Origin: a virus | Reading direction: 5' to 3' (one strand) | Virus record (IMG/VR): IMGVR_UViG_3300036819_000187 | Location: 1-20,042 of that record | DNA length: 20,042 nucleotides | Part shown: positions 1 through 6,363 of the stretch, one piece after another | How the letters are laid out: each line of letters begins with the position of its first letter | How positions within the stretch are numbered: position 1 is the first letter of the stretch | Translations under genes and position numbers: made by a program | Notes under the pieces: model-generated | What the model was told of the DNA's origin: nothing | The model's input: only the letters and a program-made list of their open reading frames with translations | Databases searched by the model: none

Positions 1-2
1 TC

Positions 3-167
3 GATTTCATGAGCCGCACGGTGGATCGATGGGATAAATTCCAGCGCGACAATCCAGACATCAAAGTCCCGGCGGTGCGCGAGCCGATTAATAAAGCGCA
101 CTTGTCCGAGAAAGACATGGAGCGCGCCACGCCCTCACCGGCGCTTCCCGAGCAAGGTTCCCGTTAG
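3..167 (+). CDS. C-terminal end of probable phage terminase large subunit (partial)
   Basis: An open frame enters from the left edge and ends at TAG 165-167, giving about 54 residues that begin DFMSRTVDRWDKFQRDNPDI. The fragment is charged and ends in a Pro/Glu-rich tail (SPALPEQGSR). No ATPase or nuclease motif lies within the window. The assignment rests on position: in lambda-like head modules the large terminase sits just ahead of gpW and the portal, and a short hydrophilic tail is normal there. The stop overlaps the stop of the convergent minus-strand gene (164-166), which supports both frames being real. It could instead be the end of another packaging or accessory protein. Confidence 0.45.
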   Translation, partial: DFMSRTVDRWDKFQRDNPDIKVPAVREPINKAHLSEKDMERATPSPALPEQGSR

Positions 168-388
168 CGGGAATCCGGCAACGCGCCGTAAGGCGAGATG
201 CGTTTCCCGGAGACGCGGCTTGCCCAACTGCAAAGAACGTTCGCCGCGATGCGCGTGCGGTCGATGCTCGTCGCTCTTTCTCTTGCCATGAGCACGTCGA
301 GGACGGCCTTCGGGACGACGAACTGAATCCTAATGTCGCCGACTTTTGGACGACCGGGGCCACGCCTGGCCGAAGCGACTTTTGGCAT
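164..388 (-). CDS. Small ribbon-helix-helix-like protein (moron-type gene)
   Basis: This minus-strand ORF encodes 74 residues from ATG at 388 (a TTG at 397 would add three). It opens with a basic, Pro/Gly-rich segment (ARRGPGRPK), then a predicted beta-strand (DIRIQFVVP) followed by two helices (KAVLDVLMARERATSIDRTRIAANVLCSWA). That strand-helix-helix layout is typical of small CopG/Arc-type DNA-binding regulators, where the strand contacts DNA in the dimer. It is the only convincing gene on this strand. It is convergent with the terminase fragment, with overlapping stops, and divergent from the next gene, with an AT-rich stretch just upstream. I infer a local regulator or antitoxin-like protein; no partner toxin is visible. 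The family call is by pattern only. Confidence 0.5.
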   Translation of the reverse strand: MPKVASARRGPGRPKVGDIRIQFVVPKAVLDVLMARERATSIDRTRIAANVLCSWASRVSGKRISPYGALPDSR

Positions 389-451
389 GGAGCGCAATTA
401 AAACTCATTTTTTAGAAATGGAAAGGGGATATTATCGCGGCGGTTCACCGA
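389..451. promoter_or_regulatory. AT-rich divergent intergenic region, possible promoter
   Basis: This is the only divergent gap in the window, between the minus-strand RHH-like gene and the first + strand head gene. Positions about 395-418 are markedly AT-rich compared with the surroundings. A TATTAT box (430-435) matches the sigma70 -10 consensus at 5 of 6 bases, but no good -35 lies 16-18 bases upstream. A purine run GAAAGGGG (421-428) resembles a ribosome-binding site but is about 24 bases from the ATG at 452. Weak evidence; it may serve either gene. Confidence 0.22.
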
Positions 452-754
452 ATGCCACCAACGCTGCCTAACGAAATCAAAATGGGAGACGATGCACCCT
501 TGCCGTCTCCCTACACCTGCGCGTGGGCGCAGCTCGGTCTGTCGAAAGCGATGGATGGAATGATGGCTGCCGGTAGCGGCGCGAGCGGTTACGGCATCGG
601 CACCCGTTGGGTGCGTTACAAGAGCGCCGCGGAACAACAAGTGGCCGTCGATTACTGGCAACGGATGGTCGAGCAATATTGCGGTTGCCCGCCAGTCCCT
701 TCCGTCGTCACCGGCCGCGCCACGGCCCGTCGAGTCATAATGCGCGATGTCTAG
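452..754 (+). CDS. Candidate gpW-like head-tail joining protein
   Basis: A 100-residue protein sits directly before the portal gene, the place of gpW in lambda-like head modules. The central part (about residues 46-78: GYGIGTRWVRYKSAAEQQVA and on) has the gpW pattern of a short Gly-initiated strand with a basic/aromatic face followed by a helix; gpW plugs the connector before tail joining. It is longer than lambda gpW (68 aa) because of N- and C-terminal extensions. The start is uncertain: ATG 452 and ATG 482 (90 aa) are in frame and neither has a good SD. Its end overlaps the portal start by 8 bases, implying translational coupling. Similarity is low, so the call depends largely on position. 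Confidence 0.45.
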   Translation: MPPTLPNEIKMGDDAPLPSPYTCAWAQLGLSKAMDGMMAAGSGASGYGIGTRWVRYKSAAEQQVAVDYWQRMVEQYCGCPPVPSVVTGRATARRVIMRDV

Positions 755-2483
755 CAGCCTAACGACTAAAGGACTCAACGGAAGCAGCCGCAACGGGCGA
801 CTGCCCGCGGGAACACTTTTGGATGTGACCGGGAAACCGCTCCGATCTGATTTTCGCAACGATGCCAGCGGAATGTTTCCGGCGCCGTGGGGCGGCGGCA
901 CGACTGGTTACGGTCAGTATGGCGCGAGCACGACGAAAAATTCGATGCTCGGCTGGCTCTATCGGGGCGGCGATGCGGACGCGGACATCGGGCGCAACGT
1001 CCAGATTCTGCGCGAACGCTCGCGAGACGCCTTCATGGGAATCCCGCTCGCGGCCGGCGCGATCGAAACACTCGACACGAACGTCATCGGAACGGGATTG
1101 AAGCCGGCGCCGAAAGTCGATGGCGACGCGCTCGGATTGAATCCCGAAAAAACGGCGGAGCTCAACAAGGAGCTGAAGACGAAGTTCGATTGGTGGGCCT
1201 CCGACCCGCGGGAATGCGATTTCGAAGCGAAGCATTCCTTCTACACGCTTCAGAGCGTCGCTTTTCAATCGATGTTGCTCTCCGGCGATTGCCCGGTCCT
1301 GTTCCCGTTGCTCGCGCGGCCGGGCGGATTGTTCGAACTGAAGCTGCGCGTTTTGGAAGCGGATCGGGTCATGAATCCGAACGTCTACGATCCGATGCTC
1401 AATATTTTTTCGGGTGTGGAATTGAGCAGCGACGGTCAACTGCTCGCTTACCACATCGCGGACCGGCACCCGCTTTCGGTCACTCCGATGATGGCGTTCC
1501 TGCCGCTGAAAACATTTCGCGTCGAGCCCTTCGGCGCCAAGACCGGGCGTCGCAACATGGTCTTGCTCATGCGGGCCGAGCGACCGGAACAGCGTCGCGG
1601 CGTGCCGATTCTTTCGGTCGGGATTGAGCTCTTGAAACAGATGGGCCGCTACGTGGATGCGACCGTCATCGGCGCGGTGATCCAGAGTTATTTCACCGCC
1701 TTTATCACGAGCGATTTTCCCGACGCCAATCTTTTCGGCGACATGCTGACCGAGGAGCAGAAGGCGGAAATCTTTTCCTTCAATCCCTACAACGTCCAGC
1801 TCGGACCCGGCATCGTGAATTTCATGCGGCCGGGCAACAAGGTGGAGTTCACCGCGCAAACGCAGCCGCCATCGACCTTCGGCGAATTCACCATCGCGGT
1901 GGCCAAGTTCATCGGCGCGGCGGTCGGGATTCCTTACGAAGTGTTGTTGAAACAATACAACGCCAGCTACAGCGCGAGCCGGGCGGCCTTGCTCGATTTC
2001 TGGAAACGGGTGCAAAAATATCGCCGGCTCGTCATCGCGCAACTCTGCCAGCCGGTTTACGAGGAATGGCTCGCCGACGCCCTTTCGATGGGGCGACTGA
2101 CCAATTTCAGCGGCGATTGGAACGATCCGATTGTGCGCCGCGCATTGCTCCGTTGCGGCTGGGCCGGGAGCACGCCTGGCTCATTGGACCCGATGAAGGA
2201 AGTGGCCGCGGCCGATCAAAAAGTGCAGTGCGGTTTTTCCACGATCGAACGCGAGTCGATGGAGCTGAACGGGAGCGATTGGCGCGACAACCTCGATGAA
2301 AACGCAGTCGAGATGCAGACTTATCACGATCGCAAGATGATCTACCCGCCCAATCGCGTCAGCGAGCGCGGCGGCGGCGTCGGCCCGCTTATCCCGAACA
2401 CGCCCACCCCGGCCAGCCCCGGTCAGCCGGCGGCGTTGCTTGGGTTCGAGGAAAACGAGGAAGTTCTCGCCGGACATCTATGA
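747..2483 (+). CDS. Phage portal protein, lambda family
   Basis: 578 residues, close to lambda gpB (533). The portal forms the dodecameric ring at the unique capsid vertex through which DNA is packaged and ejected and to which terminase and connector bind. Lambda-family signatures are visible: an N-terminal segment with a WLYRGGDADADI stretch, then LRERSRDAFMGIPLAAGAIE and TNVIGTGLKPAP, and a C-terminal region with YNASYSASRAALLDFWKRVQ followed by EEWLADAL. The last ~40 residues are Pro/Gly-rich. The start at 747 overlaps the preceding stop (752-754), and the stop TGA (2481-2483) overlaps the next ATG, so three genes are coupled. Residues 4-10 are encoded by a diverged copy of the 19-nt repeat found ahead of the capsid gene. 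The identification is strong. Confidence 0.93.
   Translation: MSSSLTTKGLNGSSRNGRLPAGTLLDVTGKPLRSDFRNDASGMFPAPWGGGTTGYGQYGASTTKNSMLGWLYRGGDADADIGRNVQILRERSRDAFMGIPLAAGAIETLDTNVIGTGLKPAPKVDGDALGLNPEKTAELNKELKTKFDWWASDPRECDFEAKHSFYTLQSVAFQSMLLSGDCPVLFPLLARPGGLFELKLRVLEADRVMNPNVYDPMLNIFSGVELSSDGQLLAYHIADRHPLSVTPMMAFLPLKTFRVEPFGAKTGRRNMVLLMRAERPEQRRGVPILSVGIELLKQMGRYVDATVIGAVIQSYFTAFITSDFPDANLFGDMLTEEQKAEIFSFNPYNVQLGPGIVNFMRPGNKVEFTAQTQPPSTFGEFTIAVAKFIGAAVGIPYEVLLKQYNASYSASRAALLDFWKRVQKYRRLVIAQLCQPVYEEWLADALSMGRLTNFSGDWNDPIVRRALLRCGWAGSTPGSLDPMKEVAAADQKVQCGFSTIERESMELNGSDWRDNLDENAVEMQTYHDRKMIYPPNRVSERGGGVGPLIPNTPTPASPGQPAALLGFEENEEVLAGHL
755..773 (+). repeat. Diverged direct copy (17/19) of the capsid RBS repeat
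   Basis: CAGCCTAACGACTAAAGGA differs from 4402-4420 at two adjacent positions (CT for AC at bases 12-13). It lies within the first codons of the portal gene, so it is coding here although the capsid copy is untranslated leader. Confidence 0.8.
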
Positions 2484-3682
2484 CCGAGAAATTTTACGAT
2501 TTCCGGATGGCGATGGACGACGACGCGCCCAACAGCGCGGAACTGCTCATTTTCGGAGCTATCGGCGAGCCGGATTTCATGGACCCGGATGCGGTCAGCG
2601 CCAAGCAATTCGCGCAAGACCTGGCGGCATTGCCGGCGAGCGTGAACAAGCTCAATATTCACATCAATTCGCCCGGCGGATCGGTTTTCGATGCCAGCGC
2701 CATCTATTCGCGCCTGGCCGATCATCGCAGCACAAAAACGGTTTACATCGATGGCATCGCGGCCAGCGCGGCCACCATCATCGCGATGGTAGGGCAAAAG
2801 ATTTTCGTGCGCTCGAACGCCACCATGATGGTGCACATGCCGAGCGGCGTCGTGATGGGCAACGCGGACGACATGCGCCAGACCGCATCCGCCTTGGACA
2901 CGGTGACGGAGTCCATGATCAACATTTACGAGAAGCGGACCAAACTCGACCGGGCTAAAATCAAATCGCTTCTCACGGCTGAGACCTGGATGTCTCCCGA
3001 CGACGCGGTTTCGAACGGTTTCGCAGACGAAGTGCGCGGAGTGGTCAAAGCCGCCGCCTCGTTAGGCAACGGCCGCTACAAATTTAACGATCGCGAGTTT
3101 GATCTCTCGCGCTTCGAGCATGTCCCGGTGTTCATCGCCACCAAACCAAAAGCAAAATCAAATATGAAAAAAGAAGCTACGTCAGAAATCGAAGAGGAAG
3201 GCGAGATCGAAGACGCCGCCACCAAAAAAACGACCGAAAAAACCGAAGAGGACGGCGGTGGTAAAAAGAAAACCACCACGACCACGAAGGAAAAAAAGGA
3301 TGGTGGCGAAAAGAAAACCAGCACGAAGCAGACTGAGAGCGAAACCGACGAAGACCCGGTCGCTATCGAACGCGCTCGCGTCGCCGCTTTGTTGAAAGCC
3401 GACAAGCCCGCGACTCACGAACTCGTGACCGCTGCCATCGCCGACGGACGCACCATCGGTGACATCGCTGCGGAGCTGATCGAAGCGATGGACAAGGGCG
3501 GCAAGCAAAAGTCCAGCCATGACGATCGCCGCGCCGACGCCAGCCAGGTCGACGGCATTCCCGGCACCGATTCTGGCGGAAAAGGCGAAGGCGAGAACGA
3601 ATTCCGCTCCCTGCTCACGAGCAAAACCAAAGCCTATCTGGAACGTCGGAAACCGGCGCGTGCCGTGCACAGCCGCAACTAG
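2480..3682 (+). CDS. ClpP-like prohead protease with scaffold-like C-terminus
   Basis: 400 residues. The first ~190 form a ClpP-type serine protease: substrate-strand motif NINSPGG-like (HINSPGGSVFDASAIY, 62-77), nucleophile Ser96 in DGIAASAATIIAM, His119 in MMVHMPSG, and the ETWMSPDDAVSNGFADEV block (168-185), where Glu168 appears at the ClpP Asp position. Prohead proteases process the scaffold and portal during capsid maturation, as lambda gpC does. Residues ~222-300 are a low-complexity Lys/Glu/Thr linker, followed by a helical segment (VAIERARVAALLKADKPATH) like the scaffold part of C/Nu3 proteins. An in-frame ATG at 3164 (Met229) could yield a separate ~172-aa scaffold. The start overlaps the portal stop as ATGA. 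No separate scaffold gene is present, which fits a combined protease-scaffold. Confidence 0.9.
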   Translation: MTEKFYDFRMAMDDDAPNSAELLIFGAIGEPDFMDPDAVSAKQFAQDLAALPASVNKLNIHINSPGGSVFDASAIYSRLADHRSTKTVYIDGIAASAATIIAMVGQKIFVRSNATMMVHMPSGVVMGNADDMRQTASALDTVTESMINIYEKRTKLDRAKIKSLLTAETWMSPDDAVSNGFADEVRGVVKAAASLGNGRYKFNDREFDLSRFEHVPVFIATKPKAKSNMKKEATSEIEEEGEIEDAATKKTTEKTEEDGGGKKKTTTTTKEKKDGGEKKTSTKQTESETDEDPVAIERARVAALLKADKPATHELVTAAIADGRTIGDIAAELIEAMDKGGKQKSSHDDRRADASQVDGIPGTDSGGKGEGENEFRSLLTSKTKAYLERRKPARAVHSRN

Positions 3683-3709
3683 CAGCAACAAAAAAGAAAG
3701 GGAAAAACC

Positions 3710-4390
3710 ATGCCTATTTTAGGTTCATTCGCACCAATCGAGCTTCTCAGTCACGACCCGCATCCGGGTTGGAAAGTCATTCGTTACCCGTGGACGGACG
3801 TTTCGCCGCAAGTGATCGGCGTCATGAAGCCGGGCTTTCTCGTCAAGTTTAGCTCGGACAAAACGCACGTCCTGCCGGCTCTCGCGGCCGACGACGCCAA
3901 TCTCATCGGCATCATCGTGGACCTGCCTGATCCGCAGGACGACCCGACCATGCCGACGGTGGCGGTCGCGCTCATGGGTTCGTTTAACGCCAACCGGATT
4001 CACTACGCGGACGCGTGGAGCAATCTGAACGCGCTCCCGCCGACGACTCCGACCGCGCTCAGTGCGGCGGCCATCACGCAGTTGCGGGCGAACAACATCT
4101 ATCTCGACCCGACGGTTGGGATGCCGGCGCTCGGCTCGATTCCGGGCGTGCCGGCGATCACGAGTTCTCTCACGGCGAGTGCCACTCACGCGACCGCGTT
4201 CAGCTACACGATCACGGCCAGCAATGGAGTGGACGAGTTTTTCGCCACCAATCTGCCGGCCGGTTTGACCTTGTCTGGAAATGTGATTTCCGGCACCGCT
4301 CCCGCGGCGGGCACTTACACAATCACGCTCTCCGCCGCCAACGGCGAAGGCACGGGCGCAACTTCGAGCCTTGTGCTCACCGTCAGCTAA
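3710..4390 (+). CDS. Head decoration protein (gpD-like) with C-terminal Ig-like domain
   Basis: 226 residues, directly before the major capsid gene, the position of lambda gpD. Residues ~1-140 fit a small capsid-stabilising protein that binds three-fold axes: an N-terminal arm followed by a beta-rich core (GVMKPGFLVKFSSDKTHVLP), here with a direct statement of position but only weak sequence resemblance. Residues ~145-226 form an Ig-like domain of the He_PIG type, with NLPAGLTLSGNVISGTAPAA followed by GTYTITLSAAN and a closing VLTVS strand. Ig-like domains on virion surface proteins are known in tailed phages and are thought to bind host or environmental glycans weakly. SD GAAAGGG lies about 7 bases before the ATG. 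High expression is expected. Confidence 0.75.
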   Translation: MPILGSFAPIELLSHDPHPGWKVIRYPWTDVSPQVIGVMKPGFLVKFSSDKTHVLPALAADDANLIGIIVDLPDPQDDPTMPTVAVALMGSFNANRIHYADAWSNLNALPPTTPTALSAAAITQLRANNIYLDPTVGMPALGSIPGVPAITSSLTASATHATAFSYTITASNGVDEFFATNLPAGLTLSGNVISGTAPAAGTYTITLSAANGEGTGATSSLVLTVS

Positions 4391-4401
4391 ACGCTCCGAA
4401 A

Positions 4402-4420
4402 CAGCCTAACGAACAAAGGA
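4402..4420 (+). repeat. 19-nt repeat covering the capsid-gene ribosome-binding site
   Basis: CAGCCTAACGAACAAAGGA includes the GCCTAACGA word and the AAAGGA SD of the capsid gene (10 bases before ATG 4431). An exact inverted copy lies at 6379-6397, and a 17/19 direct copy at 755-773. All bases were compared by eye. Confidence 0.85.
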
Positions 4421-4430
4421 AAAAAACATC

Positions 4431-5726
4431 ATGAATAACAATCCGTTTTACGAACCAAGGACGTTGCTGGCGCCATTCGAACAAGGGCCTCTCGTCGGAA
4501 CCTTCCTGCGCGACACCTTTTTCGAGGACCGCTCATTCCCGCCGACCGACCTGATCGAATTCGACTTCCGGCGCGGTCGCCGGCGCATGGCGCCCTTCGT
4601 CGCCCCGATCATCGGTGGGAAACTGATGGAGCGGCAGGGCTTTGAGACCCGGGTGTTCCGCGCCCCGCGCATCGCGCCCGTCCGGGCCTTGCGCACGCCC
4701 GATCTGGAGCCGCGCATGATCGGTGAAAACATCTACCAGCCGCAGACGAAGGCGCAGCGCGCCGCCGAGCTGGTCTTGCAGGATTCGATCGATCTCGACG
4801 CTTCGATTACGCGCCGGGAAGAATGGATGTGCCGGGAAGTCCTGGTTAACGGCTCAATCACCGTGAATGCCGATAACGGCTACCAGATGGTGATTGGCTA
4901 TCTCGAAGCCGGCTCCCCCGGAAATTACGTGAGCAATCACACCCCGGTCACGACGAAATGGGACGCTGGCGGAAGCGACCCAATCGCAGACTTGCAGCGG
5001 TCGAAACGCGATATGATCCGCGAGAGCGGCATCAGCCCGAACGTTGCTTTGTTTGGGACGGACGCATGGTCCGCGTTTCTCAATAACGCCAACGTCCGCG
5101 CGATTCTGGACAACCGTCGCATCAATGTGCTGACCATCGACCCGGTGATCGAGAGCGACGCGCTCACCCTCAATACCGTGATTGACGGAATGCAGTGCTA
5201 CGAGTACTCGGACTACTTCGAAGACGACGCCGGCAATCTCTTCGACATGCTGCCGCCCGATCTCGTGCTCCTGGCCTCGACTCGGGTGCAAAACAAAATC
5301 GTTTACGGCGCCTTCACGCAGTTGGAGAAAACGGGTCAAGTGACGCCGCATTTCGTAACTTACCAGCAGGCGCGCATTCCGTATGTTTACGCCGACGAGG
5401 AAAAAGGGCACTTGTTTTATCGCCTCACTTCCTGCCCGCTGCCGATGCCGTATGACATTCTCGGCTTCCGCATCGTGGAAGCTCTCGCCGGAAGCGCCGG
5501 TCCGTTCGGAGCAAAACGCCCGACGTTCAAGAAGAGCCCTGAAGAGGAAAAACTTGAGACAGAAGCGCTCAACGCGAAATCGTCCGACGACCTGAAGCGT
5601 CTCGCCGATGACGAGGGCATCGACCTGAAAGGCGCGAACAGCAAAGCGGACATCGTGGAAGCGATCAAGCAGGGTCGCCGTACGAACGCCGTTGAGATCG
5701 CGCCTCCCGCAAAGGGCAAGAAATAA
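4431..5726 (+). CDS. Major capsid protein, lambda gpE type, with SAP/HeH-like C-terminal extension
   Basis: 431 residues against 341 in lambda gpE. The N-terminal 350 residues show the gpE pattern: FLRDTFFEDRSFPPTDLIEF, then RMAPFVAPIIGGKLMERQGF, the helical QTKAQRAAELVLQDSIDLDA segment, and a C-terminal HFVTYQQARIPYVYADEEKG stretch. It builds the HK97-fold icosahedral shell. The additional C-terminus is a charged linker followed by residues ~383-415 (SSDDLKRLADDEGIDLKGAN and on to IVEAIKQG), a helix-extended-helix motif like SAP/HeH/Rho-N domains, ending in a basic KGKK tail. A DNA- or RNA-binding role for that tail is inference. A good SD (AAAGGA, 10 bases upstream) fits strong expression, and a hairpin follows the stop. 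Confidence 0.93.
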   Translation: MNNNPFYEPRTLLAPFEQGPLVGTFLRDTFFEDRSFPPTDLIEFDFRRGRRRMAPFVAPIIGGKLMERQGFETRVFRAPRIAPVRALRTPDLEPRMIGENIYQPQTKAQRAAELVLQDSIDLDASITRREEWMCREVLVNGSITVNADNGYQMVIGYLEAGSPGNYVSNHTPVTTKWDAGGSDPIADLQRSKRDMIRESGISPNVALFGTDAWSAFLNNANVRAILDNRRINVLTIDPVIESDALTLNTVIDGMQCYEYSDYFEDDAGNLFDMLPPDLVLLASTRVQNKIVYGAFTQLEKTGQVTPHFVTYQQARIPYVYADEEKGHLFYRLTSCPLPMPYDILGFRIVEALAGSAGPFGAKRPTFKKSPEEEKLETEALNAKSSDDLKRLADDEGIDLKGANSKADIVEAIKQGRRTNAVEIAPPAKGKK

Positions 5727-5732
5727 TCCGAT

Positions 5733-5766
5733 CGGGCGCGGAAGGACAAGACAACTTCCGCGCCCG
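5733..5766 (+). terminator. Stem-loop after capsid gene (attenuator or mRNA-stabilising hairpin)
   Basis: A perfect 12-bp inverted repeat (CGGGCGCGGAAG, 5733-5744, with CTTCCGCGCCCG, 5755-5766) encloses a 10-base loop and starts six bases after the capsid stop. There is no run of T after the stem, so it is not a standard intrinsic terminator. Partial termination, Rho-related attenuation, or protection of the capsid mRNA 3' end are all possible, and would explain high capsid but lower downstream expression. Confidence 0.65.
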
Positions 5767-5791
5767 GTTCACTGAAAAGAGGTAGCTTTTT

Positions 5792-5950
5792 ATGAGTGGA
5801 TTTAAGATTCTTTTGCTTCTCGGCATCATCGCCTTTGGTATCGGTGCGATCGTGCCGGCCTTGGTTCCAGGCGGCGGTCCCCGCAGTCTGAACTGGATTA
5901 GCCTCGGGCTCTGTTTTGTCACCGCCGCATGGTTTGTGCGCACACCGTGA
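5792..5950 (+). CDS. Small two-pass membrane protein (52 aa)
   Basis: The ORF runs from ATG 5792 to TGA 5948-5950. It is preceded by an AAAGAGG-type SD (5777-5782) at a spacing of about nine bases, one of the few clear SDs in the window. Residues ~5-25 (KILLLLGIIAFGIGAIVPAL) and ~35-49 (NWISLGLCFVTAAWFV) are hydrophobic and separated by a PGGGPRS turn. This predicts a helical hairpin in the inner membrane with little soluble mass. Its stop overlaps the GTG start of the next gene (GTGA). The size and topology would fit a holin, but it sits in the middle of structural genes with no lysin beside it, so I leave the function open; it may belong with the secreted proteins that follow. Confidence 0.6.
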   Translation: MSGFKILLLLGIIAFGIGAIVPALVPGGGPRSLNWISLGLCFVTAAWFVRTP

Positions 5951-6363
5951 AACGAGCGCTCTTTGTCATCATCTGCCTGCTTGCCTCACTGGCCAGCACT
6001 CGTGCCGGTGAATGGTCGAGTGAGACAGCCGGCAACATTAGCAGCACCCCCGTTCTGGTCGGCGGGAAATGCGACCTGAACGCGGTTCGGGAGCTGATCA
6101 ATGCCGATCCGACCCAGATTGTCTATCTCCATTTCTACAACGCGGCCAGTGCCGGCGACGTGACTGTCGGCACAACCCATCCGCTCCTCACTTTGGGCGT
6201 CGCGGCCGGTCCCGGCCATCTCCCGTTGCCCATCACGGGACAGGTCATCGACAACTTCACGCTCGGGCTCGTGATAGCCGCGACCACATCACCGCTCTAC
6301 AGCGGCACAACCGCACCGAACACCCCACTTGTCGTGTTCCTCACCTTCACTGCGAGACAATGA
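5947..6363 (+). CDS. Secreted beta-rich phage accessory protein with signal peptide
   Basis: 138 residues from GTG 5947. I prefer this to ATG 5929 (six codons upstream) because the GTG overlaps the previous stop as GTGA and places a textbook signal peptide at the N-terminus: MKR, hydrophobic core ALFVIICLLASLAS, and likely cleavage after TRA (residue 20). The mature part (VYLHFYNAASAGDVTVGTTH, then LLTLGVAAGPG and FTLGLVIAATTS) follows a strand pattern seen in small beta-sandwich phage structural proteins that describe a Tyr-Asn-x-Ala loop, a Gly-Thr-x-x-Pro turn and a late TxxxP strand. Those relatives normally lack a signal peptide. Its stop overlaps the next ATG. Exported decoration, or a protein acting on the host envelope, are both possible. 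Confidence 0.6.
   Translation: MKRALFVIICLLASLASTRAGEWSSETAGNISSTPVLVGGKCDLNAVRELINADPTQIVYLHFYNAASAGDVTVGTTHPLLTLGVAAGPGHLPLPITGQVIDNFTLGLVIAATTSPLYSGTTAPNTPLVVFLTFTARQ

Noticed and set aside
759-2042. Long minus-strand ORF opposite the portal gene (427 codons)
   Set aside because: It lies entirely opposite a confident portal gene, has Arg/His/Glu-rich composition typical of antisense readings of GC-rich genes, and shows no domain pattern.
5792-5950. Holin assignment for the 52-aa membrane protein
   Set aside because: Size and topology fit, but no endolysin or spanin lies nearby and the gene is in a structural block; left as unknown membrane protein.
6069-6359. Upstream in-frame extension of the protease-like gene (97 extra residues)
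   Set aside because: It overlaps the preceding gene fully, would bury the signal peptide, and has Arg/His-rich out-of-frame composition.
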